DNA from: Daejeonella sp. JGW-45
Lineage (GTDB): Bacteria; Bacteroidota; Bacteroidia; Sphingobacteriales; Sphingobacteriaceae
Reading direction: 5' to 3'
DNA: 64,000 bases
Assembly (NCBI RefSeq): GCF_029360805.1
Contig: NZ_JARKNC010000006.1
Span: 312,199-376,198 of the forward strand
In this document: positions 1-8,813 of the stretch, piece by piece
Layout of the letters: every line of letters starts with the position of its first letter
How positions within the stretch are numbered: the first letter of the stretch is position 1
Notes under the pieces: model-generated
What the model was told of the DNA's origin: nothing
Databases searched by the model: none
Seen by the model: the letters and a program-made list of their open reading frames with translations, nothing else
Position numbers and translations under genes: made by a program

Positions 1-228
1 AATAACTACAACCTCTGAATCGGCAGTGCTGGCATAGTCGTTAGTAACACCTTTTATTTTTGTGTCAAAGCCAAGCAAGGCTGATGTCTGCATCATGTCT
101 ATCGCCTTGCCTTCAGCAAAACCCTCCCTGATGTCCAGTAAGATAAGCTCTTCCGCTAATTCTTTTCTTGCAATGTTATCAGCACAGGTTGCTCCTACTG
201 CACCGGCTCCTACAACTGTAATTTTCAT
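1..228 (-). CDS. mdh: Malate dehydrogenase, N-terminal part (cut by window edge)
   Basis: NAD-dependent malate dehydrogenase of the TCA cycle, oxidising malate to oxaloacetate in the cytoplasm. Only the first 76 codons are in the window; the gene runs off the left edge on the minus strand. The translation opens MKITVVGAGAVGATCADN, which carries the Rossmann GxGxxG motif at residues 7-12. An acidic residue follows the second strand (LLD, Asp32), as expected for NAD rather than NADP binding. The stretch GKAIDMMQTSALLGFDTKI then matches the LDH-like MDH family of Bacteroidota. The ATG at 226-228 is the natural start. The assignment to malate rather than lactate dehydrogenase rests on overall resemblance, because the substrate-loop residues lie outside the window. 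Confidence 0.88.
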   Translation of the reverse strand, partial: MKITVVGAGAVGATCADNIARKELAEELILLDIREGFAEGKAIDMMQTSALLGFDTKIKGVTNDYASTADSEVVVI

Positions 229-453
229 GTTTTTTTAATTATTTAATGATATAAAAGGCGGAAGCTTACATGTTTTAGTCGTTCCAGCCTGCTTCAATTT
301 AAAATTGATTTGTTTGTAGAAAAATATTTGCCCGAATATAGAGATTAGTATCTTTTTTATGAAATTGAAGGGTGGTATTTGTGTAATATTTATTTTTCAC
401 AGTGCACTTAAAGATGGAAGATAAGAATACAGTTTTCCGACGAAGCTGCTGAT

Positions 454-1215
454 CTAAGGCATCGGTTGTCCAGAGACGCCCATGTCTCGGCCTCCGACGT
501 TGATAACCAATCCCAGGCTGAAAACAGAATTTCCGGCGGTCAGAAATTTTCTGTTTTTTAAACCGAAATTGCTGCCGCTGGTATATTGTATCTGGACGGC
601 ATTGCTCAGCGCCATGCGCGTAAAGAATACCGGTTCAAGAAATATATTGTCTTCTTTAATTTGGTCTATATCGTTTCTTTTGAAGTCAGTCATCTTTACA
701 TGGCTGATTCGTAATGCTGTTCCATAGTTAAGCGGAAACCGTGCACCAAAAAGTTTAAGGTCCTGTTTTCGTTTGGAACTGTAGTTTACCTGGATAAATG
801 TTTTATTAAAGTTCGTTTCCTGGCGATCTTCAGTAACGATACCCGCGGATGTTTTATCCTTATAAACCCGCTCACTATTGCCTTTACCAAGCCCCAGATA
901 AATTTCGAGAATACGGTTGTTTTCAGGCCCGAAAGTGTCAAAGTACCCCAGACCTGTTTCGATTAGGTTATGGTTGAAATCTTTGCGTGCCCTATTGTTA
1001 TTCATTACAGATCCGTTTAATAATATGCCAAAATGCTCGCCCGGGGCATAGGCTGCGTTTACAGATACGTTTCCTTTGAGTGTAGTGTGTCCTGCTGCAT
1101 TTAATTCGCCTTTGGAGCTTAACATTGGCGTGTTTGGGACATTAGGCATATAAAGAGAAGAACAGCTGGCAAAAAGAATGGGTAGGATCGCCAGGTAAAG
1201 AAAGGGGAAACGCAT
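454..1215 (-). CDS. Outer-membrane-type lipoprotein of unknown function
   Basis: The function is not recognised. The protein of about 253 aa starts best at the internal Met (MRFPFLYLAILPILFASC), which gives a clean lipoprotein signal with lipobox LFASC and the lipid-anchored Cys at about residue 18; a start 7 codons upstream would only add a polar tail. After the Cys the sequence alternates short hydrophobic and polar segments (VSVNAAYAPGEHFGILLNG, LEIYLGLGKG, IQVNYSS, FSLGLVINVG). This pattern fits a small beta-barrel or beta-sandwich, perhaps an outer-membrane-beta-barrel-like lipoprotein. It lies alone, divergent from dnaE and not in an obvious operon. Exported lipoprotein is well supported; the barrel is inference. 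Confidence 0.72.
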   Translation of the reverse strand: MRFPFLYLAILPILFASCSSLYMPNVPNTPMLSSKGELNAAGHTTLKGNVSVNAAYAPGEHFGILLNGSVMNNNRARKDFNHNLIETGLGYFDTFGPENNRILEIYLGLGKGNSERVYKDKTSAGIVTEDRQETNFNKTFIQVNYSSKRKQDLKLFGARFPLNYGTALRISHVKMTDFKRNDIDQIKEDNIFLEPVFFTRMALSNAVQIQYTSGSNFGLKNRKFLTAGNSVFSLGLVINVGGRDMGVSGQPMP

Positions 1216-1364
1216 AATTTGTAAGTCGGTTTGCAATTAAACTCTCAGTTAAACGAAATATTGTAATTCCAGGTTGACATAAAAAATCGTGCCGGGGCAG
1301 GGAAATCATCCGTAAAATTTATTTTTTACTTTTCCACAAGCACATCCGCCGTTTAAAAGATTTG

Positions 1365-1372
1365 TAAATTTG
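1365..1372 (+). promoter_or_regulatory. Candidate -7 box for dnaE
   Basis: TAAATTTG matches the Bacteroidota -7 consensus TAnnTTTG and lies 35 nt before the dnaE ATG. No convincing TTTG -33 element is seen at the usual spacing, so this is a half-supported promoter. Confidence 0.4.
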
Positions 1373-1407
1373 AACCTCAACCATGTCATTAACTACCGCG
1401 GTCCTAT

Positions 1408-4400
1408 ATGCCTGATTTTTCGCATCTCCACGTTCATACACAGTTTTCGCTTCTTGATGGTGCCGCAGATATTTCGCGGCTTTTTAAGAAAGCGAAGGCC
1501 GATAACATGAAGGCTATGGCGATCACTGACCATGGTAACATGTTTGGCGTATTTAAGTTTGTTGCGGAAGCCGGAAAACACGGGATAAAGCCAATTGTTG
1601 GTTGTGAGTTTTATGTGGTTGAGGACAGGACCATAAAATCTTTTACGAAAGAGAAGCGCGACCAGAGATTCCACCAGCTTTTACTCGCAAAAAATGCTCA
1701 GGGTTATAAGAATCTTGTAAAGCTATGCTCGCTGGGGTACATGGAAGGTCTTTATAGTAAATGGCCGCGTATCGATAAGGAGTTGATCCTGAAATATCAC
1801 GAAGGCCTGATTGCAACAACCTGTTGTCTCGGTGCCTCCGTTCCGCAAGTGATCCTTAAAAAGGGAGAAATCGAAGCCGAGGCAGAATTCAAATGGTGGC
1901 TGGATCTTTTCGGTGAAGACTATTATATTGAACTCCAACGCCATGATATTCCGGAGCAGTCAACCGTTAATGAGGTTCTCCTGAGATTTGCAAAAAAATA
2001 TAACGTTAAGGTCATTTGTTCTAATGATTCTCACTATGTAGATCAACAGGACGCAAATGCTCATGATATTTTACTTTGCGTGAATACCGGCGATATGCAG
2101 AGTACTCCCATCGCCACAGATGAGGAAGGTGGAAAAGGCTTCCGGTTTGGATTTCCGAATGATCAGTTCTTTTTTAAGAGCCAGGCTGAAATGGGACAGC
2201 TTTTTCATGATCTCCCCGAGTCTCTTGATAATACCAATGAAATTGTAGATAAGGTAGAACACCTGCAGTTGAAACGGGATATTATGCTCCCTAATTTCCC
2301 TATTCCTGACGAGTTCAGAATTCATACCGGTCCCGAGTCGGATAATATGAACCAATGGGAATATCTTAAACATCTTACTTTCACCGGGGCAAAGGAGCGG
2401 TATCGCGACATCAGCCCGGAGGTTGAAGAGAGGCTTAATTTTGAACTGTTTACGGTCAGAACAATGGGTTTTGCCGGATATTTCCTGATCGTTGCTGATT
2501 TTATAAAAGCTGGCCGCGACCTGGGCGTATTTATAGGCCCTGGAAGAGGATCTGCCGCCGGATCTGTCGTTGCCTATTGCATCGGGATAACTAATATAGA
2601 TCCTATTAAATATAACCTGCTTTTTGAAAGATTCCTGAATCCCGATCGTAAGTCAATGCCCGATATTGACACCGACTTTGACGACGCGGGCCGGCAAAAG
2701 GTAATTGACTATGTGGTCGATAAATACGGTAAAAATCAGGTAGCTCAGATTATTACCTATGGATCAATGGCCGCCAAATCCAGTATCAAGGACGTTGCCC
2801 GCGTACTGGATCTTCCATTAGCTGAATCTAACATGTTGGCCAAGCTAGTGCCCGACAGACCGGGAACAAGTCTTGTGCAGGTCATGACGGCGCCTATTGA
2901 CAGTGTGCGTAAGGAACAGAATCCGGAAGATTTTGAAAATATAAAAACGCTTCGAAAGATACTGGAAGACGGGAACACCACGCAATCAAAAGTACTGAAG
3001 GAAGCACTCGTGCTCGAAGGTTCAGTCAGGAACGTAGGAGTCCATGCTGCGGGTATAATAATCGCGCCCTATGATCTTACCGATATCATACCGGTTGCAA
3101 CTTCAAAAGAATCGGACCTCCTCGTGACGCAGTTTGACGGACGGGTTATCGAAGATGCAGGTGTAATCAAGATGGACTTCCTGGGACTTAAAACCCTGAC
3201 AATTATTAAGGATGCGCTCCGTTTGATCAAGCAGAACCACAATGTCGACATTGATATCGATTATATCTCTCTTGAGGATGAGAAAACGTTCGAACTTTAT
3301 CAGCGTGGGGATACAAACGGTACTTTCCAGTTTGAAAGCGACGGAATGCAGATGTACCTGCGGGAATTGAAACCCGACAAGTTTGAAGATTTGATCGCAA
3401 TGAACGCCCTTTACCGTCCCGGGCCGATGGAGTATATTCCTAAGTTCATTTCAAGAAAACATGGCCGCGAAGATGTCACCTATGATCTGCAGGATATGCA
3501 GGAACATCTGGAGGAAACCTACGGAATCACCGTGTACCAGGAGCAGGTAATGCTTTTATCACAGAAGCTTGCCGGGTTTAGTAAAGGGGATGCAGACGTA
3601 CTTCGTAAAGCTATGGGTAAAAAGCAGATCGAAGTGCTGAACAAAATGAAAGCACAATTCATGGAAGGCTGTGAGGCCAATAAACATGATATTAAAGTAG
3701 CTGAAAAAGTTTGGACAGACTGGGAGGCCTTTGCGCAATATGCATTTAACAAATCCCACTCAACCTGTTATGCGTTCGTAGCTTATCAAACTGCATATCT
3801 GAAAGCAAACTACCCAGCAGAATATATGGCTGCGGTCCTGAACAATCAGAATAACATAGAAAAGATTTCATTCTTCATGGAAGAATGTAAGCGAATGGGG
3901 ATCCCTGTTCTTGGCCCGGACATCAATGAGTCTGAATTGACTTTTACAGTAAACAAGAAGGGAGAAATCCGGTTCGGTATGTCCGGAATGAAGGGAGTAG
4001 GAGAGAAGGCGGTCGAGAGTATTGTAGAAGAGCGGTTGGAAAACGGACTTTATCAGAGTATTTATGATTTTTCAAGACGCACAAATTCGCGGGCTGTTAG
4101 TAAGAAGGTATACGAGAATCTCGTGTATGGCGGTGCTTTCGATTGTTTCGGGTTTAAAAGATCTCAGTTCTTTCATAAGCCTGAGGGAAGCCTCTATAAC
4201 GGTATAGAGCGGTTGGTAAAATATACAAATGACTTCCAAAACAACCTGAATTCATCCCAGGCTTCCCTTTTCGGAGGCACAAGTGATGCCCAGATAGTTG
4301 AACCCCAGCTTCCTGAGTGTGAAGAATGGGGTTTGATCGAGAAGCTTAAATATGAGAAGGAATCGATCGGTATATATCTAACCGGGCACCCTCTGGATAA

Positions 4401-5040
4401 CTACAAGTTCGAACTGGATAACTTTTGCTCACACCAGGTTAAACATCTTAGCCTTGTAAATCGCATGAAGGGCGCAGAGGTATTACCGGAAGACCAGGAA
4501 GAGTTCAGAAAGATCAGCAATCGCGATCTGATCATTGGCGGTCTGGTGTCTGCTGCCAGTCACAGAACCACGAAGACCGGCAAGCCTTTTGGCTCGTTTA
4601 TGCTGGAAGACTATGGCGATACCTTTGAAGTAGTGCTTTTCGGGGAAGATTATGTCAGGCTGAAACAGTATTTAAATGAAGGATATTTCATCCAGGTCAG
4701 GGGCCTGGTAACTGAGCGGTTTAAGCAAAAAGACAACTGGGAATTTAAGGTTAACAGTATTGTTCTTCTCTCCGAGTTAAGAGATAAGATGTCAAAATGT
4801 CTTACGATCCAATTACCACTAACTGAGGTTTCTGATGGATTTATGGAGAAGATTGACGAGATTGTTAAAATTAATTCGGAACAGAATCCCGTAAGGAATT
4901 GTCAGCTTAAATTCATGATCATGGATTATGATGAGGAGACGACGCTGGAAATGCCCTCGAAAACTTTGAAGATTAGTCCGAGCAATGAATTTCTGGAGGA
5001 TATTTCCAAATTGGTCGGGGTGCGGTATAAGTTGAATTAG
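1408..5040 (+). CDS. dnaE: DNA polymerase III subunit alpha
   Basis: Replicative polymerase alpha subunit (DnaE class), 1210 aa. The N-terminal PHP domain is visible from residue 4 (FSHLHVHTQFSLLDG, then AITDHGNMFG). The polymerase core follows, with GPGRGSAAGSVVAY at about residue 380 and the catalytic-aspartate motif PDIDTDFDD at about 418. LYRPGPMEYIPKF and the YQEQVM segment lie near 670-715. A helix-hairpin-helix region (FGMSGMKGVGEKAV) is near 855, and a C-terminal OB-fold region (DLIIGGLVSAA, GSFMLEDYGDTFEVVLFG) is near 1035-1075. The length is normal for the family. The ATG at 1408 directly precedes the PHP motif, so the start is secure. trxA follows 76 bp downstream with its own promoter. 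Confidence 0.97.
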   Translation: MPDFSHLHVHTQFSLLDGAADISRLFKKAKADNMKAMAITDHGNMFGVFKFVAEAGKHGIKPIVGCEFYVVEDRTIKSFTKEKRDQRFHQLLLAKNAQGYKNLVKLCSLGYMEGLYSKWPRIDKELILKYHEGLIATTCCLGASVPQVILKKGEIEAEAEFKWWLDLFGEDYYIELQRHDIPEQSTVNEVLLRFAKKYNVKVICSNDSHYVDQQDANAHDILLCVNTGDMQSTPIATDEEGGKGFRFGFPNDQFFFKSQAEMGQLFHDLPESLDNTNEIVDKVEHLQLKRDIMLPNFPIPDEFRIHTGPESDNMNQWEYLKHLTFTGAKERYRDISPEVEERLNFELFTVRTMGFAGYFLIVADFIKAGRDLGVFIGPGRGSAAGSVVAYCIGITNIDPIKYNLLFERFLNPDRKSMPDIDTDFDDAGRQKVIDYVVDKYGKNQVAQIITYGSMAAKSSIKDVARVLDLPLAESNMLAKLVPDRPGTSLVQVMTAPIDSVRKEQNPEDFENIKTLRKILEDGNTTQSKVLKEALVLEGSVRNVGVHAAGIIIAPYDLTDIIPVATSKESDLLVTQFDGRVIEDAGVIKMDFLGLKTLTIIKDALRLIKQNHNVDIDIDYISLEDEKTFELYQRGDTNGTFQFESDGMQMYLRELKPDKFEDLIAMNALYRPGPMEYIPKFISRKHGREDVTYDLQDMQEHLEETYGITVYQEQVMLLSQKLAGFSKGDADVLRKAMGKKQIEVLNKMKAQFMEGCEANKHDIKVAEKVWTDWEAFAQYAFNKSHSTCYAFVAYQTAYLKANYPAEYMAAVLNNQNNIEKISFFMEECKRMGIPVLGPDINESELTFTVNKKGEIRFGMSGMKGVGEKAVESIVEERLENGLYQSIYDFSRRTNSRAVSKKVYENLVYGGAFDCFGFKRSQFFHKPEGSLYNGIERLVKYTNDFQNNLNSSQASLFGGTSDAQIVEPQLPECEEWGLIEKLKYEKESIGIYLTGHPLDNYKFELDNFCSHQVKHLSLVNRMKGAEVLPEDQEEFRKISNRDLIIGGLVSAASHRTTKTGKPFGSFMLEDYGDTFEVVLFGEDYVRLKQYLNEGYFIQVRGLVTERFKQKDNWEFKVNSIVLLSELRDKMSKCLTIQLPLTEVSDGFMEKIDEIVKINSEQNPVRNCQLKFMIMDYDEETTLEMPSKTLKISPSNEFLEDISKLVGVRYKLN

Positions 5041-5060
5041 TGTCACATTAGCAGAACGAA

Positions 5061-5091
5061 TTTGTGGCAGAGATATTGAATAGTATATTTG
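5061..5091 (+). promoter_or_regulatory. Bacteroidota-type promoter for trxA
   Basis: A TTTG -33 element (5061-5064), a 19-bp spacer and the -7 box TATATTTG (5084-5091) give a full match to the Bacteroidota consensus TTTG-N17-23-TAnnTTTG. It lies after the dnaE stop, 25 nt before the trxA ATG. Confidence 0.7.
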
Positions 5092-5116
5092 ATTATAAAC
5101 AGTAAATAATAATATC

Positions 5117-5437
5117 ATGGCATTAGAAATAACAGATGCAAACTTCGACGAGTTAGTGCTTAAATCGGACAAACCGGTATTGATAGATTTTTGGGCGGAA
5201 TGGTGCGGGCCATGTCGCATGGTAGGGCCGGTAGTAGAAGAATTGGCTAAAGAATATGAAGGTAAAGCAGTAATCGGTAAAGTAAACGTGGATAATAATC
5301 CGGAAATTTCAATGAAATTCGGTATTCGCAATATCCCTGCTTTATTATACTTTAAAGGTGGTGAAATTGTGGATAAGCAGATCGGGGCAGTGCCTAAATC
5401 GGTTCTAGCCGAAAAATTGATAAAACAATTAGCTTAA
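5117..5437 (+). CDS. trxA: Thioredoxin
   Basis: Small cytoplasmic dithiol-disulfide oxidoreductase, 106 aa, the usual thioredoxin length. The active site WCGPC is at residues 29-33, preceded by the beta-strand PVLIDFWAE. The cis-proline loop [10 protein letters not shown] near residue 74 and the C-terminal [12 protein letters not shown] helix are both present. It reduces disulfides in targets such as ribonucleotide reductase and peroxiredoxins; a Bcp-type peroxiredoxin is encoded at 21224-21691. It has its own consensus promoter and is followed by a strong bidirectional terminator, so it appears to be monocistronic although it follows dnaE. Confidence 0.97.
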   Translation: MALEITDANFDELVLKSDKPVLIDFWAEWCGPCRMVGPVVEELAKEYEGKAVIGKVNVDNNPEISMKFGIRNIPALLYFKGGEIVDKQIGAVPKSVLAEKLIKQLA

Positions 5438-5458
5438 TCTTAATATATTAACATATTA

Positions 5459-5494
5459 AAAAAACTCCATCGACGCAAGTTGATGGAGTTTTTT
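5459..5494. terminator. Bidirectional rho-independent terminator
   Basis: A perfect 9-bp inverted repeat, AACTCCATC (5463-5471) and GATGGAGTT (5482-5490), has a 10-nt loop, an A-tract on the left and a T-tract on the right. It lies between the convergent trxA and S9 peptidase genes and can terminate both. Confidence 0.85.
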
Positions 5495-5503
5495 GTTTCG
5501 CAA

Positions 5504-7651
5504 CTATTTCTTCCAATAATCCAGGAACTCCTGAGGCAGCGGCTTTTGCAATATATGGGTATACATAAATCGTACTGTTTCCTGAGTGCTGTGCTTTGCC
5601 TTCAATCCTCCCCAGCCATGTCTTTCGCCGGGATATAACATGAACTCGAAATGCTTATTCAGATCCTGTAGCTTGTTTACAAGTTGTATGCTGTTTTGCA
5701 TATGAACATTATCGTCCATAGTGCCATGTACAATTCTCAGGGTACCTTTCAATCTGTCGGCATAAGTAAGAGGTGAAGTTATCCTATAGCCCTCAGCATT
5801 ATTTTTCGGTGTTCCCATAAAGCGCTCTGTATAATGAGTATCGTAAAGCGCCCAATCCGTAACAGAGTAATTTGCGATCCCGTGAGTAAATATATCCGAG
5901 CCATAGGTCAATGCCATAGTGGTGATATAGCCGCCGAAGCTTCCCCCCGTAATCCCTATCCTGGTATGGTCAACGTACGGCTTTGTCTTCAGGCTGCTTG
6001 CAGCATCCATGTAATCCTCAATTTCGTACTTGCCCATTTTTCTATAGATAAAATCCATCCCAACTTTCCCTAAATGCCCGGCGCTCCGGTTATCGATTAC
6101 CACCTGAATGATGCCTTCTTTTGCCCACCAATAGTTAATTCCAAGAGGGCTTTTCCATCGGTCATAAACAGTTCCTGCATCGGGTCCTCCATATACCGTT
6201 ATCCAAACCGGATATTTTTTAGACGCATCGAAATTGAGCGGCAGGGTTATGGTCATTGGCAATTCCAGCCCGTCACGGGTCTTATAGTAGCTTAACTCGG
6301 TTTTTGGGATATTATGGAACTCATAGGCCGTCCCCTGGGCGTTTGCCAGTTCTCGTACGATTTCTCCCTTATGATCGACCAGAGCAACTTTCGGCGGACT
6401 GCTAAGGCTCGAATAAGTAGTGATGAAATATTTTCCGTCCGGGGAGAGACTAACCTGGTGATCGTAATTTCCAAAAGTTAGCCGTTTGGGCTCGTCGTTG
6501 CCCCTTAATCCAACTGTGTAAAGGTCATATCGTGTCGAGACCTCCTGGCGGGCCGTAAAGAATATTTCCTGATCGCCCTCGTCCACCCGCAGTAATTCGC
6601 CAACTCTCCACGAGCCTGATGTAAGCTGTTTCTTCAGGTTTCCCTTCAGGTCGTAAAAGTAAAAATGTCCCCATCCGCTTTTGTCACTTTTAAGGATAAA
6701 CCCCGAACCATTTTTAAGAAAATACATACTATCGAACCAATCGACCCAGGTTTCCTGTTTTTCTTCATAAATGATACCCTTCGATCCTGAAAGAGGGTCT
6801 ACGTTATAAATTATCAGGTCGTTCTGATCCCTGTTCATCCACTGCACCCAAAGACTCTTGCTGTCTGCCATCCAGTAAGGGGTTCCAAAATACTGATCAG
6901 CTTTGGGATCGAAATCAGCCCATACTGTTCCTTTTGTTCCAGCCGATACTATACCCACTTTTACTTCAGGGTTACGATCCCCTGCTTTTGGATAACGTGT
7001 GTTCTCAAGAAAGCCATGTTGTCCCGCGGAATTGTAAATAGGGTATACAGGAACCTTTGAATCGTCGAAACGCATATAAGCAATTCTTTTACTGTCAGGA
7101 CTCCACCAAAAGGCTTTATATCGTGTCGCCCGGCCAAGGATCTCCTCGAAATAAACCCAGGAAGCCCAGCCGTTATAGATAACATCCGAGCCATCAGTAG
7201 TATACCTGGTTTCGTTTCCTGATGTCACATCAACTGAAAAAAGGTCATTATTGCGTGTGAACGCGACCCGTTTTTTATCAGGTGAAAGCGTAGGGTTCTT
7301 TTCCAGCAGCGTATCCCGCGTAAGCTGTTTTTCATTGCCGGCGGCATCTTTAAAGAAAATATCCTTATTGAGGATAAACACTGTTGCTTCGTTCACCTGG
7401 GCGGGCGCTGATGGAACGGCAGATCCCGTTTTCGCTTCCACAGTATAAGGCTTGGTCTGCTGCCCCTCCTGCCGGTATTCTATATAATGATTGTCATCTA
7501 TCCATCCCGAATAGACCGGTAATGGATTAAGTATGTCTTTCGCGGGGGCTACAAAAATCTCCCGGAAACTTAATTCCTTTTGCTGGGCGGCAGCAGTAAA
7601 TGAAATAGACAGGAAGCTCAATAATATTACAACCCTGGATGTATTAATCAT
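5504..7651 (-). CDS. S9 family peptidase, dipeptidyl peptidase IV-like, exported
   Basis: Serine exopeptidase of the prolyl oligopeptidase clan (S9), about 715 aa. It is expected to remove X-Pro or X-Ala dipeptides from peptide N-termini in the periplasm. The start is set at MINTSRVVILLSFLSISFTA, a Sec signal ending near AAAQQ; an upstream in-frame Met (7729) would put a charged tail before the signal. An N-terminal beta-propeller with repeated SPDKKR/SPDSKRIAY/SPDGKY blades covers about the first 450 residues. The alpha/beta-hydrolase domain follows, with nucleophile motif GITGGSFGGY, Asp in HGTMDDNVH and His in PGERHGW. The N-terminal Glu motif of DPP4 is represented by WVYFEEILGR. DPP4/DPP7-type subsite preference cannot be read with certainty. 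Confidence 0.92.
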   Translation of the reverse strand: MINTSRVVILLSFLSISFTAAAQQKELSFREIFVAPAKDILNPLPVYSGWIDDNHYIEYRQEGQQTKPYTVEAKTGSAVPSAPAQVNEATVFILNKDIFFKDAAGNEKQLTRDTLLEKNPTLSPDKKRVAFTRNNDLFSVDVTSGNETRYTTDGSDVIYNGWASWVYFEEILGRATRYKAFWWSPDSKRIAYMRFDDSKVPVYPIYNSAGQHGFLENTRYPKAGDRNPEVKVGIVSAGTKGTVWADFDPKADQYFGTPYWMADSKSLWVQWMNRDQNDLIIYNVDPLSGSKGIIYEEKQETWVDWFDSMYFLKNGSGFILKSDKSGWGHFYFYDLKGNLKKQLTSGSWRVGELLRVDEGDQEIFFTARQEVSTRYDLYTVGLRGNDEPKRLTFGNYDHQVSLSPDGKYFITTYSSLSSPPKVALVDHKGEIVRELANAQGTAYEFHNIPKTELSYYKTRDGLELPMTITLPLNFDASKKYPVWITVYGGPDAGTVYDRWKSPLGINYWWAKEGIIQVVIDNRSAGHLGKVGMDFIYRKMGKYEIEDYMDAASSLKTKPYVDHTRIGITGGSFGGYITTMALTYGSDIFTHGIANYSVTDWALYDTHYTERFMGTPKNNAEGYRITSPLTYADRLKGTLRIVHGTMDDNVHMQNSIQLVNKLQDLNKHFEFMLYPGERHGWGGLKAKHSTQETVRFMYTHILQKPLPQEFLDYWKK

Positions 7652-7854
7652 CGTATGCCTGATTGTTGCGTTAATAATTCGAGTAAATTGATGGAATGAT
7701 ATCGTCTGGTAAAAACGACGTACAAACACCGAAGGTATAAATCTTTTTTAATAAATGCCATCCGCTAAGCAGTGTAGACAGTTAACTGTCACTTTATTAC
7801 CTTCGAATCTTTCATGCATCCTGATAGAAAAATAATTAATTCCTATTTTAGGGT

Positions 7855-8775
7855 ATGGAACCAAATCTGACCAATTATAGAGAACTCCAGGACTTTGGGA
7901 ATCTTGAGCTGCTGTCCCAGCAGGTTGTTGAAGGATTTATAACAGGGCTTCATAAGAGTCCGTTTCACGGTTTCTCGGTAGAATTCGCAGAACACCGCTT
8001 ATACAATATGGGAGATTCGATCAAGAACATTGATTGGAAATTGTATGGCCGCACGGATAAGCTCTTTGTAAAGCGCTTTGAGGAAGAGACTAACTTGCGT
8101 TGTCAGATTGTGATGGATGTGTCTTCGTCGATGTATTATCCGGAAAAGAGTTTCAATAAATTGTTATTCTCTGTTTATTCTGCGGCTTCGTTGATGTATC
8201 TTTTTAAAAAACAGCGTGATGCATTTGGGTTAAGTTGCTTTTCAGATAAACTTGAGCTGTCAACTCCTGCTAAATCAACCGCTGTTCATCAAAAATATCT
8301 GTTCTCAGAACTTGAGAAGCTGATGAGCAGGACGGGAAGGGGCGACAGTACCACGGTAGCTACCGCGCTTCATGAAATTGCTGAACAAATACACAAACGT
8401 TCGCTTGTCATCATATTCAGCGATATGCTGGAAGGCGGAGACCAGGGCCAGCTTACCGAAATATTCTCAGCATTGCAGCATCTCAAACATAACAAACACG
8501 AAGTGGTTATCTTTAACACTCTGGATCATAAGACGGAGTTACAGTTTGACTTTGAAAGCCGGCCCTATCATTTCATTGATCTTGAGAGCGGTGAGGAGCT
8601 GAAGGTACATCCCGGAAATATTAAGGAGGCGTATCTGAATGCAATAGATTCGTATCATCAGGAGCTTAAATTGAAATGTGCCCAATACAAGATTGACCTG
8701 GTAGACGCCGATATTCATGCAGGGTTTTATCAGATATTATATTCTTATCTGATAAAACGGGCGAAGATGGCATAA
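7855..8775 (+). CDS. DUF58 domain-containing protein (vWA-like)
   Basis: Soluble 306-aa protein of the DUF58 family. The hallmark segment is visible near the N-terminus: SPFHGFSVEFAEHR, then YNMGDSIKNIDWKLYGRTDKLFVKRFEEE at about residues 36-80. A von Willebrand A-like MIDAS sequence DVSSSMYY follows near residue 88. Such proteins usually lie beside a MoxR AAA ATPase and membrane vWA proteins; no such partner is visible here, so it is an orphan copy. The cellular role is unknown; the family is linked to MoxR-type assembly of surface or metallo-proteins. The downstream GH130 gene is 38 bp away on the same strand, so co-transcription is possible although no functional link is known. Confidence 0.85.
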   Translation: MEPNLTNYRELQDFGNLELLSQQVVEGFITGLHKSPFHGFSVEFAEHRLYNMGDSIKNIDWKLYGRTDKLFVKRFEEETNLRCQIVMDVSSSMYYPEKSFNKLLFSVYSAASLMYLFKKQRDAFGLSCFSDKLELSTPAKSTAVHQKYLFSELEKLMSRTGRGDSTTVATALHEIAEQIHKRSLVIIFSDMLEGGDQGQLTEIFSALQHLKHNKHEVVIFNTLDHKTELQFDFESRPYHFIDLESGEELKVHPGNIKEAYLNAIDSYHQELKLKCAQYKIDLVDADIHAGFYQILYSYLIKRAKMA

Positions 8776-8813
8776 TATCTGTTTAGTAAAGGAATTTAGC
8801 CGAACAATTATAT

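Noticed and set aside
4819-5331. 170-aa open frame on the minus strand across the dnaE end and trxA
   Set aside because: It is antisense to two certain genes, has no family resemblance, and spans the trxA promoter.
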